Source: JACZYA01 sp965247455 (GTDB lineage Bacteria > Acidobacteriota > Terriglobia > Acidiferrales > 2-02-FULL-67-57). From it: DNA of 64,000 bases. The notes below the pieces were generated by a model. That model saw only the letters and a list, made by a program, of their open reading frames with translations. It had not been told where the DNA came from and ran no database searches. Positions within the stretch are counted from its first letter, which is position 1. Each line of letters opens with the position of its first letter. The DNA is taken from contig CBDFHE010000006.1 of NCBI GenBank assembly GCA_965247455.1, forward strand, positions 59,606 through 123,605, given 5' to 3'. A program made the position numbers and the translations under genes. Of the stretch, positions 34,589-43,276 are shown piece after piece.

Positions 34589-36145
34589 CTACTCGGGCAA
34601 AGTCCCGCCCAGGCGGAGACGCACCCAATCCTGCCTCCCGCGGCGCATGATCCAGAAAACAACATCGCTGCCGGGACCCAGTTTCCGCTGCACAGCCCGG
34701 AACTCGCGCAGCGTCAGCACGCGTTGCCGGTTGACCTCCAAGATGAGGTCGCCCCGGAGCATTCTGATTTCATCCGCGAAACTGCCTGGCTCCACCTCCG
34801 CCACCAGCAACCCGACGTTCTCTTCCTCCAAGCCGCTTCGACGAGCCATGGCAGGACTCACTTCCTCAAGTGTCAAGCCGAGCTCCACGCTGGCTTCCTG
34901 GGTGCGTTCCGGAGTCAGAGAGTCTTCATAGCGTTCGGCGTAGATTTTGCTGAAGTCTTCTACCACCGCCGTGGTCACGCGTTCCTTCTCGTCGCGCAGA
35001 TAGCGAATTTTGACTTCGTGGCCCACCGGGGTAGAAGTCACCTTCTCCACCAGTTGGTCGCCGGTGTGGATGGGCGTGCCGCCCACATGGGTGATGACGT
35101 CGTGCACCTGCAACCCGGCCTTTTCGGCGGGACTAGCGGGGCGGATGTTGTTGACGATCACTCCGTGGTCGGCACCGAAGCTGCGCAGGATGGCCTTGTT
35201 CTCGCTGTCGGCGCTGCTGAATTCAATCCCGATGGACCCGCGCACCACGCGCCCGTGCTCCACGATTTGGTTGTACACCCGCACGGCCAAGCTGGACGGC
35301 AAGGCGAAACCCACGCCGGTACTGACGCCGTTTCGGCTCATGATGGCGGTGTTGATGCCGATCACCTCGCCGGCCAGGTTGACCAGCGGGCCGCCGGAGT
35401 TGCCCCGGTTGATGGCAGCGTCGGTCTGGATGAAACGCTGAAACTGCGAACTCGGTCCGCTGATCCGTTGGCCCGAGCGACCCTTGTAGCTGATGATACC
35501 GGCGGTAACGGTGGCGCTAAGGCCGAAGGGGCTGCCGATGGCCAGCACCCAGTCACCCACCTGAACCGCGTCCGAGTTGCCCAACTTGGCCGCCGGCAGC
35601 TTGCGCCCGACATCAATCTTGATCACCGCCAAGTCGGTTTCCTGATCCCACCCGACTACCTCTGCGTCATAGCTTTCGTTCTCCCCGTACAAATCAACTT
35701 TAATTCTGTCAGCGATTTTGCCGGTTCCGTACACTACGTGGTAGTTGGTAAGGATGTACCCATCGGGGTCCACAATCACGCCCGACCCCAGGCTGCGCTC
35801 TGTTTGCGGCCGGCCAGAATCGAAATCGAAGAAATCCTCAAACGGCCACGGCATTCGTTGCCGGGGACGGGCGCGGCGGCGCTGGGTGCTGCGGTAAGAT
35901 TCGGTATTGATATTAACCACTGCCGGCTCCAGCTTTTTGGCCACCTCGGCAAAGATGGAAGACAACTGCCGGGGGGAAGCAACCGTCAAGGTTTGCGCGC
36001 CCCGGGCAGGGTTGTCGTGCGCGGCTCGCACGCCGTCGGAAATCAGCGTGCCGAGCAAGATCCCCACCGCCAACGTCACCACCACCGCCAGCCGCATTTC
36101 CCATTTACGCTTCTGTATCCAATGAGTCCAACCTTGCTGTCCCAT
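34589..36145 (-). CDS. HtrA/DegQ-type serine protease
   Basis: Envelope protease/chaperone of 518 residues. Cytoplasmic basic start, one membrane anchor (residues ~18-37), then a trypsin-like domain with His136 (ILTNYHVV), Asp171 (TDLAVIKI) and Ser250 (RGNSGGPL). Two PDZ domains follow (about 300-390, with GVIVNNIRPASPAEKAGLQVHDVI; and 415-515, with GLLVAEVEPGSFADEIRMLRGDLILEV). An Arg-rich linker (TQRRRARPRQR) precedes the protease domain. GGGAGG lies upstream of the ATG. It heads a two-gene operon with the peptidoglycan-binding protein. Confidence 0.95.
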   Translation of the reverse strand: MGQQGWTHWIQKRKWEMRLAVVVTLAVGILLGTLISDGVRAAHDNPARGAQTLTVASPRQLSSIFAEVAKKLEPAVVNINTESYRSTQRRRARPRQRMPWPFEDFFDFDSGRPQTERSLGSGVIVDPDGYILTNYHVVYGTGKIADRIKVDLYGENESYDAEVVGWDQETDLAVIKIDVGRKLPAAKLGNSDAVQVGDWVLAIGSPFGLSATVTAGIISYKGRSGQRISGPSSQFQRFIQTDAAINRGNSGGPLVNLAGEVIGINTAIMSRNGVSTGVGFALPSSLAVRVYNQIVEHGRVVRGSIGIEFSSADSENKAILRSFGADHGVIVNNIRPASPAEKAGLQVHDVITHVGGTPIHTGDQLVEKVTSTPVGHEVKIRYLRDEKERVTTAVVEDFSKIYAERYEDSLTPERTQEASVELGLTLEEVSPAMARRSGLEEENVGLLVAEVEPGSFADEIRMLRGDLILEVNRQRVLTLREFRAVQRKLGPGSDVVFWIMRRGRQDWVRLRLGGTLPE

Positions 36146-36217
36146 GAAAGAACCTCCCTCGGTTCCCGACCGTACGATTATACCATCGACGGAAACGGCA
36201 AAAAACCGCCCCTTTAA

Positions 36218-37153
36218 TTAGACGCGGTCGGGCCCGTTCAGGTTAGCGGAAGTCGGCGCGCCGGGAACGCCGGGAGCCAGGCCGACCCGCAGCTCAGCCA
36301 CCACCACGCCGGCCAGAATCAACCCCGCCCCCAGCAAGCCCCGGCTGCTCAGCCGCTCAGCAAAGACGAGATAGGAGGTCAGGGCGGCAAAGACCGGTTC
36401 CAGGCTGTAGATGAGGGCAGTATGGGTTGGAGAGATAAAGCGCTGCGCCCAGGTTTGCACGGAAAACGCCAGCGCGGTGGCCAGGGCCGCCGTAACCACC
36501 AGCGCGAAGATCAGCCGCGGCGTCCAGTTGAGGACCGCCGGCTCCAGGCCGGTCGCGTGGGCCACGGGCGTTGCCAGCGCAGCAAACACCATGGCGACCG
36601 CCACCTGCCACACCGCCAGGGCCCCGGCCCCGTAGCGCGGGGCGTAGTGGCCGACGGCTACGATGTGGCCGGCGAAGGCCAGCGCGCAGAACAGAGTCAG
36701 CAGGTCGCCCCGCTCGACCGTGAACGTGCCGGGTGGAACGGTGAGGAAATAAAGGCCCGCGGTGGCTGCCGCCACCCCCGCCACGGCGGACAAACACAAC
36801 CGGTAGCGAAACACCGCCACCAGCAGCAGCGGCACCAACACCACTGACAACGCCGTGATGAAGGCCGACTTGGTGGGCGTGGTGTAGGCCAAACCAACAG
36901 TCTGGAAGAGGTAACCGGCGCAGAGAAACCCGCCGATGATGACTCCCGCGCGCGCCAAACCGGGATGCCGCATCCGAGCGCGGCGAGCGAACAGCAGCAT
37001 CAGCAAAGCGGAAGCCAACGCGAAGCGCAAGAGGACAAACAGGATGGGCGAAGCGTCGGCGAGAGCAGCCTTGATGACGACGAAGGTCGCGCCCCAAGTC
37101 AGGCTGACAAAGACCAGCGCCAGGTCAGCCTTGACGCGCAGTGGCACCGGCAC
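36218..37153 (-). CDS. EamA/DMT-superfamily transporter
   Basis: 311 residues with about ten hydrophobic segments in two EamA halves (first: ALVFVSLTWGATFVVIKAAL, FVLLRFALASALLMLL; second: LTLFCALAFAGHIVAVG, ALIYSLEPVFAALTSYLVFAERLSSRGLLGAGLILAGVVVAE). Drug/metabolite exporters of this type move amino acids, nucleosides or other small molecules; the substrate is unknown. It starts 4 bases after... the amidohydrolase stop lies at 37157, so the transporter precedes that stop in the opposite sense of the sequence: on the minus strand the amidohydrolase comes first and this gene follows by 3 bases, making them cotranscribed. Confidence 0.9.
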   Translation of the reverse strand: MPVPLRVKADLALVFVSLTWGATFVVIKAALADASPILFVLLRFALASALLMLLFARRARMRHPGLARAGVIIGGFLCAGYLFQTVGLAYTTPTKSAFITALSVVLVPLLLVAVFRYRLCLSAVAGVAAATAGLYFLTVPPGTFTVERGDLLTLFCALAFAGHIVAVGHYAPRYGAGALAVWQVAVAMVFAALATPVAHATGLEPAVLNWTPRLIFALVVTAALATALAFSVQTWAQRFISPTHTALIYSLEPVFAALTSYLVFAERLSSRGLLGAGLILAGVVVAELRVGLAPGVPGAPTSANLNGPDRV

Positions 37154-37156
37154 CGA

Positions 37157-38827
37157 TCAATCCGCTTGCTCTTTTTGGTAAACGATCTTCCCGCCCACCA
37201 TCGTCAGCAGCACATCGGTACGCAGAAGTTCGGGGGGAGAAACGTGAGTGATGTCCTGTGAGAGAACAATCAGGTCGGCGAACTTTCCCGGCGACAGGGT
37301 GCCCTTGCGGCGTTCTTCAAATTCGGCGAAGGCCGAGCCGGCTGTGTAGGCGCGGATGGCCTCTTCGATGCTGACCTTTTCCTCCGACAGCCAGCCGCCC
37401 TCGGGGCCGCCGTCTTCAAACTCCCGAGTGACGGCGGCGTAGAGCCCGCGCAGGGGATTGATGTGTTCCACCGGGTAGTCGGTTCCGAAGGCCAAGCGCG
37501 CGCCAGCCTGCCGCAGGGTGTTCCAGGCATAGCCTTCGTGGTAACGCTCTTCTCCCAGGATGCTGGGTGCCCAGCGCATGTCCGCCAGCAGGTGGCACGG
37601 CTGCATGGAGGCAATCACGCCCAGCTCTTTGAACCGGGCGAAGTCGTCGCGGTGGACGAACTGCGCGTGCTCGATCTTGTGGCGGGCGTTGCGGCGCTTG
37701 TTGATCTTGAGCGCGGCCTCGAAAGCGTCCAGCGCAACGCGGTTGGCGCGGTCGCCGATGGCGTGCAGCGCAATCTGGAAACCGGCGGCGTCGCGGTCCA
37801 CCACCATCTTCTTCAACTGCTCCGGCTCATAGAGCAGGATGCCGCGGTTGTCGGGGGCGTTGGCGAAGGGCTCCAGCATGGCGGCGGAGAGCGAACCGCC
37901 GCTGCCGTCGGTGACGCCCTTGAGGGCGCCGGTCTTGAGCCAGAGGTCGGTCGCGCCCCCCTGCTTGCGCATTTCCTCCAGCCGGTTGAGGGGAGCTTCG
38001 AAAGGCAGCCACTCGGTTACGCGCAGGGTGAGCTTGCCTCCCGGCTTCAGCTCGCGCAGGGCCAGGAAGTCTTCCCAGGAGGAGTTGTCCTGAACGGAGG
38101 TGACACCGTAGCGGGCGGCTTCCGCCAGCGCCAACGCCAGGCCGCGCTTGCGCTGCTCGGAGGTCGGAGCAGGAATCAAGCCGCTGACGAGACCGGTGGC
38201 GTTTTCTTTCAGCCAGCCGGTGGGCTCGCCGTCGGAGTCGCGGACGATTTCGCCACCTTCGGGCCGCTCGCTGCTGCGGGTGATGCCGGCTTGCTCCAAC
38301 GCCAGCGAGTTGGCAACCGCCGAGTGCCCGTCCACGCGGGTGAAGAACATCGGGTGCGAGGTGGAGACCGCGTCTAGGTCGGCTCTGGTGGGCATGCGGT
38401 TTTCTTTCCAAAGGGAGTGATCCCAGCCGCGGCCGACTACCCACTCGCCCGGCTCGAATTCGCTCAAGCGGGCGCGAATGCGCTGCTGAAATTCTGCGAT
38501 CGAGCGCGTGCCTTCTACGTTGACGCTCAGCAAACCCTGGCTGGCGCCGGCCAGGTGAGTGTGGGCGTCGTTGAAGCCCGGCATAACGAACTTGCCTTCC
38601 AGGTCGACGACTTTCGTCTCTGGCCCCACCCAATGCTGCATCTCTTCGGCCGTGCCGATGGCGGCGATCTTGCCGCGGGTGATGGCGATGGCTTCGACCC
38701 GGCCCAGGCGCACATCCACGGTGTAGATGCTCCCGTTGGTCAACACCACATCGGCGTCGGGCGGCTCCGAGGGGAGCCCCGCCGCTAATCCCAGCAAGAG
38801 AACCGGTAGCAGCAACGCGCGTTTCAT
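37157..38827 (-). CDS. Exported amidohydrolase (YtcJ-like, amidohydrolase family 3)
   Basis: 556 residues with an N-terminal signal peptide or lipoprotein-like hydrophobic start (MKRALLLPVLLLGLAAGLPS). Metal-binding and catalytic signatures: PGFNDAHTHLAG, a conserved GRGWDHSLW, FQIALHAIGDRAN, HKIEHAQFV, FGTDYPVEHINP and GTLSPGKFADLIVLS. Such enzymes hydrolyse C-N bonds of unknown exported or periplasmic substrates. Its ATG overlaps the stop of the M20 peptidase gene (ATGA at 38824-38827), and the transporter follows 3 bases later, so peptidase, amidohydrolase and exporter form one operon, possibly for peptide or amino-acid-derivative turnover (inference). Confidence 0.92.
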   Translation of the reverse strand: MKRALLLPVLLLGLAAGLPSEPPDADVVLTNGSIYTVDVRLGRVEAIAITRGKIAAIGTAEEMQHWVGPETKVVDLEGKFVMPGFNDAHTHLAGASQGLLSVNVEGTRSIAEFQQRIRARLSEFEPGEWVVGRGWDHSLWKENRMPTRADLDAVSTSHPMFFTRVDGHSAVANSLALEQAGITRSSERPEGGEIVRDSDGEPTGWLKENATGLVSGLIPAPTSEQRKRGLALALAEAARYGVTSVQDNSSWEDFLALRELKPGGKLTLRVTEWLPFEAPLNRLEEMRKQGGATDLWLKTGALKGVTDGSGGSLSAAMLEPFANAPDNRGILLYEPEQLKKMVVDRDAAGFQIALHAIGDRANRVALDAFEAALKINKRRNARHKIEHAQFVHRDDFARFKELGVIASMQPCHLLADMRWAPSILGEERYHEGYAWNTLRQAGARLAFGTDYPVEHINPLRGLYAAVTREFEDGGPEGGWLSEEKVSIEEAIRAYTAGSAFAEFEERRKGTLSPGKFADLIVLSQDITHVSPPELLRTDVLLTMVGGKIVYQKEQAD

Positions 38828-40089
38828 TCTTCCTCCACCCCCGCCAAAAGTGCCACGGCCAAGAGAATCCGCTTCAACGCCCGCTCGCGCCCGCTGGGGT
38901 CATACCATTCCTGCAAGGAATGAGAGGCGCCGCTGCGGCCGCCGCCGCCCACCGCCACCGCCTCAATCCCCAAGGAGATGGGAATGTTGGCGTCGGTGGA
39001 GGAGCGCTGCATCTGGGTCTTGATGCCCAGGTGCTGGTCCACCGCCCCGAACACTTCCACGATGCGCGCCGAAGGAGGCAGTTCGCCGGCCGGGCGCTGC
39101 CCGATGACTTTGAACTCAACGGTGAGGGCGCCGCGTTTGGTGTCTGCCACGGCGTTTTCCTCCGCCACCGCCTCGGCGACGATCCCGCGCAGGGCCCGCT
39201 CCAGCCGCTCAATCTCCGGCTCTTCTTCGGAGCGAATGTCCACCTTCATGGAGGCCTGAAAGGGAATGGCGTTGACCGAGGTGCCGCCTTCAATCTGGCC
39301 GATGTTGAAGATGGTCCGGGGCTGGGGAGGGATTGCCACCTCCGCCAGCCGGTGGATGGCACGGGCCAGCGCCTGAATCGGGTTGGGCAAGCCGTAGTCG
39401 GCCCAACTGTGCCCGCCGGGTCCTCGCACCATCACATGGAAGCGCCGGCTGCCCAGAGCTTTGGCGGTCAGCCGCTCGTGGTTGGAGCCGTCAATGGCGA
39501 TGGCCGCCCGCACCCGCCGCCGCAAGGCCGGGTCGGAGAACAGCGCCTGCATGCCGCGCAGGTTGCCTTCGCCCTCTTCGCCCACGTTGGCGACAAACAG
39601 CAAGGTGGCGCGTGTCCGCAGCTTGCTCTCCTGCGCCGCGCGGGCCAGCGCCAACAGAGCTGCGATGCCGGCGCCGTTGTCAGCGATTCCGGGCGCCACC
39701 CAGCGGCTGCCCTGCTTGCGTACTTCCACCGGCGTGCCGGGAGGAAAGACGGTGTCCATGTGAGCGGAGAGCAAGACGATGTGTTCCGGGTCGGCCCCGG
39801 CGCGGGTGCCGAGCACGTTGTCGATGGAATCCCGGCGGACCGGCTCCAACCCCAGGGCGCGGAACTGCTCCTCCAGATAGCGGGCGCGCTCTTCTTCATG
39901 AAAGGGCGGGGCGGGAATGGAGGTGGCACGGATCTGTTGCTGGAGAATCCACTCCCGTTCGCGCTCGAAAAACTGCAAGGCGCGCTGGACAGCCGGCAGG
40001 CGTTCCACCGACTCCACACTCAATTCAGCCGCAGGCAATGGAGCGCTCATGGCAAAGAAAACGGCGACCATCGAGATTCGCCGCAGCAT
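38824..40089 (-). CDS. Exported M20-family metallopeptidase
   Basis: About 421 residues from ATG at 40089, which opens a signal peptide (MLRRISMVAVFFAMSAPLPAAE). Zinc-site motifs: LLSAHMDTVFPP (His/Asp), PGIADNGAGIAALL (Asp), VGEEGEGNLRG (catalytic Glu pair), AIAIDGS and the C-terminal His in GASHSLQEW. A dimerisation insert (FNIGQIEGGTSVNAIPFQASMKVDIRS) lies in the middle. It resembles PepT-like/aminoacyl peptidases. The ORF extends upstream, but only this Met gives a signal peptide. First gene of the three-gene operon. Confidence 0.9.
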   Translation of the reverse strand: MLRRISMVAVFFAMSAPLPAAELSVESVERLPAVQRALQFFEREREWILQQQIRATSIPAPPFHEEERARYLEEQFRALGLEPVRRDSIDNVLGTRAGADPEHIVLLSAHMDTVFPPGTPVEVRKQGSRWVAPGIADNGAGIAALLALARAAQESKLRTRATLLFVANVGEEGEGNLRGMQALFSDPALRRRVRAAIAIDGSNHERLTAKALGSRRFHVMVRGPGGHSWADYGLPNPIQALARAIHRLAEVAIPPQPRTIFNIGQIEGGTSVNAIPFQASMKVDIRSEEEPEIERLERALRGIVAEAVAEENAVADTKRGALTVEFKVIGQRPAGELPPSARIVEVFGAVDQHLGIKTQMQRSSTDANIPISLGIEAVAVGGGGRSGASHSLQEWYDPSGRERALKRILLAVALLAGVEEE

Positions 40090-40169
40090 AAAAGCAAACT
40101 CACCCGAAGATTGGGGCCAACGCCCCCACGCTTGCCGGCGGCATGGGCCCGGAAACAGACGCGCCACTT

Positions 40170-40450
40170 TCAGTCCGAACCGGCCGCCGGCGCGCCCTTG
40201 CAGAGTGCCAGCACTTCTTCGTCGGCCAGGACCCGGTCGGACTGCTTGGCGGTGGAAAAAATCCGCTCCACCAAGTCGTCGGTGGAGGCGATGCCGCGCT
40301 TTTCCAACCAGTAAATGACGTTGGACTTTCCGCTCATGGGCCCGATCTCAATTACCTGGTCGAGGCCAAACAGATGCGAGGGCACGCCGGAGTATACCGT
40401 GTTGGCGAGGCGGACATCGTTCTTCTTGTAAGCCTTGATGACGGCTCGCC
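40170..40450 (-). pseudogene. Severed C-terminus of the DRE-TIM metallolyase
   Basis: Bases directly downstream of the 2-isopropylmalate-synthase-like gene, in another frame, read AYKKNDVRLANTVYSGVPSH, then LFGLDQVIEIGPMSGKSNV and YWLEKRGIASTDDLVERIF. This is the normal C-terminal continuation of that protein. It has no start of its own. The frames are separated by a 23-bp duplication; deleting it rejoins them exactly (AAAVIKA-YKKNDV). Confidence 0.8.
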
Positions 40451-40469
40451 CTAAGCCTTGATGACGGCT
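40430..40469. repeat. 23-bp-period duplication breaking a gene
   Basis: AAGCCTTGATGACGGCT occurs at 40430-40446 and again at 40453-40469, separated by CGCCCT. Seventeen identical bases with a six-base spacer look like slippage or a transposon excision footprint. Its 23-bp length shifts the frame. Confidence 0.85.
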
Positions 40470-41443
40470 GCGGCATGGACACCAGTGGCGGTGCGGAAAG
40501 CGTCGCTGCCCACCACAGGATAGTTGTGGGGAATGGGAACACCGGCGGCGCGGGCGATTTTCTCGCAATAGTCGCGCAGCTTGCTCAGGTCGCGATCAAT
40601 CACCCCCATCAGCTTCAAGTTCACCAGCAGCAGGTCCATGGGAGTGTTGCCCACGCGCTCACCCAGAGCCAGGGCGCAGCCGTGCACCTGGTCGGCGCCG
40701 GCCTCGAAGGCGGCCAGGCTGTTGGCCAGGCCGAGGTCGCGGTCGCGGTGACCGTGCCAGTCCACGCGAATTTTCTGCCCGCTGGGCTTGACCACTTGCT
40801 CGATGACGAAGCGCACCAGGTTGCGCGTGCCCTTGGGAGTGGCGTGGCCGACGGTGTCGCACAGCACGATGGCCTGGGCGCCGCAGTTGATGGCGGTGGA
40901 GTAGAGCTTCTTGACGGTGTCGGGGTCGCAGCGGGTGGTGTCTTCGGTGACGTACATGACCGGGAGGCCCAGTCCGCGCGCGTAGGTGACCGCCTTCTCG
41001 GTGGTGCGCAAGAGGAAGTCCACCGACCAGCCCTCGGCGTAGCGGCGGATGGGACTGGAGCCCAGGAAAGTGGCAGCCTCAATGGGCAGGCCGACGCGGT
41101 CGGAAATCTCCGCGATGGGGCGGATGTCGTTCTCGTGGGTGCGCGCGGCGCAGTTGGGGCGAATCTTGAGCTTGGCGCTGACAACCTCGCGCGCCAAGCG
41201 CTCGACGGCGGCCACGTCGCGCGGCCCGGCGCCCGGCAGGCCCAGGTTCACCGAGTCGATGCCCAGCTCATCCATCAGGTGCAGGATTTCAATCTTGTCT
41301 TCAATCGAAGGGTCGCGGACCGAAGGCGACTGGAGACCGTCGCGCAGACTTTCGTCGTTCAGCAGGTAGGCGCGGCCCGGCGGCAGCTCCGGCCCGCCCT
41401 GGACGTTCCAGTCAAAAACCAGTTCTTGGTTGGCGGAGGCCAT
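40451..41443 (-). CDS. 2-isopropylmalate/homocitrate synthase-like metallolyase, prematurely terminated
   Basis: DRE-TIM metallolyase condensing an acyl-CoA with a 2-oxo acid. 330 residues remain of about 425. The substrate/metal motif is LNDESLRDGLQSP, HGHRDRDLG carries the metal-binding His pair, and VHGCALALGERVGNTPMDLLL is the conserved loop. Normal enzymes continue with a linker and small C-terminal domains, here in another frame after a 23-bp duplication. Whether the catalytic barrel alone is active is unknown. It starts 9 bases after the stop of a small Cys-rich gene, so both are cotranscribed. Confidence 0.88.
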   Translation of the reverse strand: MASANQELVFDWNVQGGPELPPGRAYLLNDESLRDGLQSPSVRDPSIEDKIEILHLMDELGIDSVNLGLPGAGPRDVAAVERLAREVVSAKLKIRPNCAARTHENDIRPIAEISDRVGLPIEAATFLGSSPIRRYAEGWSVDFLLRTTEKAVTYARGLGLPVMYVTEDTTRCDPDTVKKLYSTAINCGAQAIVLCDTVGHATPKGTRNLVRFVIEQVVKPSGQKIRVDWHGHRDRDLGLANSLAAFEAGADQVHGCALALGERVGNTPMDLLLVNLKLMGVIDRDLSKLRDYCEKIARAAGVPIPHNYPVVGSDAFRTATGVHAAAVIKA

Positions 41444-41452
41444 GGGCGCTCC

Positions 41453-41704
41453 CTAATAGCGCAGGGTGTAGGAACGGGGCAGCTCGGAGGAATCGGGCCG
41501 GTAAAGAGTGCGGCAGCGCTCGCAGCGGTAGAGCTCGGCGCCCCGGCCCACCATGCGCTCGACCTCGCGGGGGTAATCGTACCAGCGCTTCAAGTGCCCG
41601 CAACAGGGCTTGCCTTTGGGGCTCTTCTCATCGCAGGCCCGCTGGCGGGGTTTGCGGGTCTTGATCTTGGGTTGGCTTTGAGCAGGCGCAGGGGCGTCGG
41701 CCAT
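41453..41704 (-). CDS. Small Cys-rich (zinc-ribbon-like) protein
   Basis: 83 residues. The Lys/Pro-rich N-terminus (PKIKTRKPRQRA) is followed by CDEKSPKGKPCCGHLKRWYDYP and CERCRTLYRPD, five cysteines and a histidine that could hold zinc. No named family recognised. The Cys pair spacing CxxC near the end is typical of a ribbon. It immediately precedes the metallolyase gene, so cofunction is possible. Confidence that it is a real gene rests on spacing, codon pattern and the ordered cysteines. Confidence 0.65.
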   Translation of the reverse strand: MADAPAPAQSQPKIKTRKPRQRACDEKSPKGKPCCGHLKRWYDYPREVERMVGRGAELYRCERCRTLYRPDSSELPRSYTLRY

Positions 41705-41762
41705 TGGGATCCAACTCTCCAGCGAGATTTCCTACGCCGGGATTATACCTAAAACTCTAGCG

Positions 41763-41850
41763 TGCAGCTACTCGGGGAAGTTCAGGCCTGCCTACCACAG
41801 GCAGGCGGCGAAGCAGGAGGGATTGGAAGCAAGGATTGGAACGGTGGGGA
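41763..41850. repeat. REP-like dispersed repeat, copy A
   Basis: Pattern GCTACTCGGGGAAGTTCAGG, then the palindrome GCCTGCCTACCACAGGCAGG(C) at 41786-41806, then GATTGGAAGCAAGGATTGGA. Related copies follow at 43085, 44238, 44935 and 47462, with degenerate ones at 48690 and 63466. It lies between the HU-PilZ gene and the Cys-rich gene. Confidence 0.75.
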
Positions 41851-41948
41851 TCGTAGGGATCAAAGAACCCGGCTCCGACGTGAGCAAACCAAGCGGGGGA
41901 ATCGTTTCAAACGATCCCAAGGCAGCCACTGAAACGCAAGGATTTCTA

Positions 41949-42908
41949 CTACTCCAACAGGTATTCCTGCAGCCGATTAAAACCGCTCTCACTCATCCTC
42001 ATAAACTCAACCCCGACTCCGTGCCCCTCTACCACACGTCGAATCCGGGCATCACAGGGGATCGGGCCAAAGCCCTTCAACCATAATTTGACTGAAACCC
42101 GTTGACCCAAAGGGATGGAACGATGGAGTTCAATAAACGCCCCGACCGGACTGATGTCCCGCACGCGGCTTAGCATGCGCGGGAGTCCCACTCGGCGCTG
42201 ATTCACTCTTGGGAATTCCGCCAGCATGGCTTGCTTCGGTTTGATTCGAGAGAACGGCGCGCGGCGCTCACCACTGGCCTGCGGGGGCAAAACACTCCAG
42301 TAGGCGCACAGAAGTCTGACCCCGGCTCCGTTCATTTGAAGAAACTCAACTCCCATCCCGCGCAACGCTTCCACACGTCGAACCACCGCTTCAATCCTGA
42401 CCAAACTTTCCACGTCCACCCAGAATGTGACCGAAAGTTTCTGTCCGGGAAGTGGAGGACGCTCGTTTTCAATAAAGGCGCCGGTGAAGCTAATGTCCCG
42501 GACGCGCCCGAGATAATTCTGCGCGTGAGCCAACAAGGGCCGGTTGGAACGTATCCGCAAGTGGGACCGGCGAAGATCCGCTGGCCATTCCGACCCCATG
42601 GCCATATCCGCAAAGCCGTTTTCCAGTATCGCCTTCTGCGCAACCTTAGAGACCCGAAAGCGCACAACTATCCTGGCTGGAATCTCCAGAGCTTCACCGT
42701 TCCGCGGATTGTGGCCACGGCGTGCCTTTCGGGGCACCTTGCGGATTCTTCCGAAGCCGGGAAGATTGAACGCCCCCTTGGCCTCGACTTCCGTGACGGC
42801 AACGTTCAACAACTGGTCCAGGAGTGCCACGACTTTCTTTCTGGGAATGCCGCACTTTTGTGAAAGGTGCTGCAGCAGATGGCGCTTTTCCATCTCTTTG
42901 GTATGCAC
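41949..42908 (-). CDS. HU-like DNA-binding domain fused to two PilZ domains
   Basis: 319 residues. Residues ~6-97 are an HU/IHF-type fold: LLQHLSQKCGIPRKKVVALL, then FNLPGFGRIRKVPRKARRGHNPRNGE and IPARIVVRFRVSKVAQKAI. Residues ~110-205 form a PilZ domain with RRSHLR (RxxxR) and DISFTGAF (DxSxxG), ending GMGVEFLQM. Residues ~230-318 form a second PilZ with RVNQR and DISPVGAFIE, ending GVGVEFMRM. Both c-di-GMP-binding signatures are kept in both copies. The protein would bend DNA and bind the second messenger; I know of no standard family with this order. GTG at 42908 or ATG at 42893 may start it. It is monocistronic in A/T-richer DNA, with gene-free, repeat-containing flanks. Confidence 0.8.
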   Translation of the reverse strand: MHTKEMEKRHLLQHLSQKCGIPRKKVVALLDQLLNVAVTEVEAKGAFNLPGFGRIRKVPRKARRGHNPRNGEALEIPARIVVRFRVSKVAQKAILENGFADMAMGSEWPADLRRSHLRIRSNRPLLAHAQNYLGRVRDISFTGAFIENERPPLPGQKLSVTFWVDVESLVRIEAVVRRVEALRGMGVEFLQMNGAGVRLLCAYWSVLPPQASGERRAPFSRIKPKQAMLAEFPRVNQRRVGLPRMLSRVRDISPVGAFIELHRSIPLGQRVSVKLWLKGFGPIPCDARIRRVVEGHGVGVEFMRMSESGFNRLQEYLLE

Positions 42909-43084
42909 ACCCCCCGTGCATTACTTTGGCAAAATCTAACTGGTTCGTCCTCAGCAAACAGATGGGCTGACTGGGGACACAATACATAGTCCAGCTAGCC
43001 GCGTTTGTCAATCACGCTCTCCATCTCCGACAAGTAATCGCTCAGTTGATTTCAGGAAGTAGCACTCTTGTGAGCGCTTGCAGG

Positions 43085-43195
43085 CCGCGCCCGCAGGCAA
43101 TTCAACGCGCAGAGGTCTACTCCGGGAAGTTTAAGCCTGCCTACCGCAGGTAGGCGGAGGAGGCATTGGAAGCGGGGGTTGGAGCGTGGGCCTGT
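43085..43195. repeat. REP-like dispersed repeat, copy B, in the 42909-43276 gap
   Basis: CCCGCAGGCAATTCAACGCG, CTACTCCGGGAAGTTTAAGC, palindrome GCCTGCCTACCGCAGGTAGG(C) at 43135-43155, then GGAAGCGGGGGTTGGAGCGT. The rest of this 368-base gap holds no supported gene; the HU-PilZ promoter should lie near 42930-43010. Confidence 0.75.
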
Positions 43196-43276
43196 CTCAC
43201 AAACCGACTAGAAAAATGACGCCGTGACAGACAGAGAACGGCCAATAGCCGACAGTCAGATGGGACTTGCAACCGG

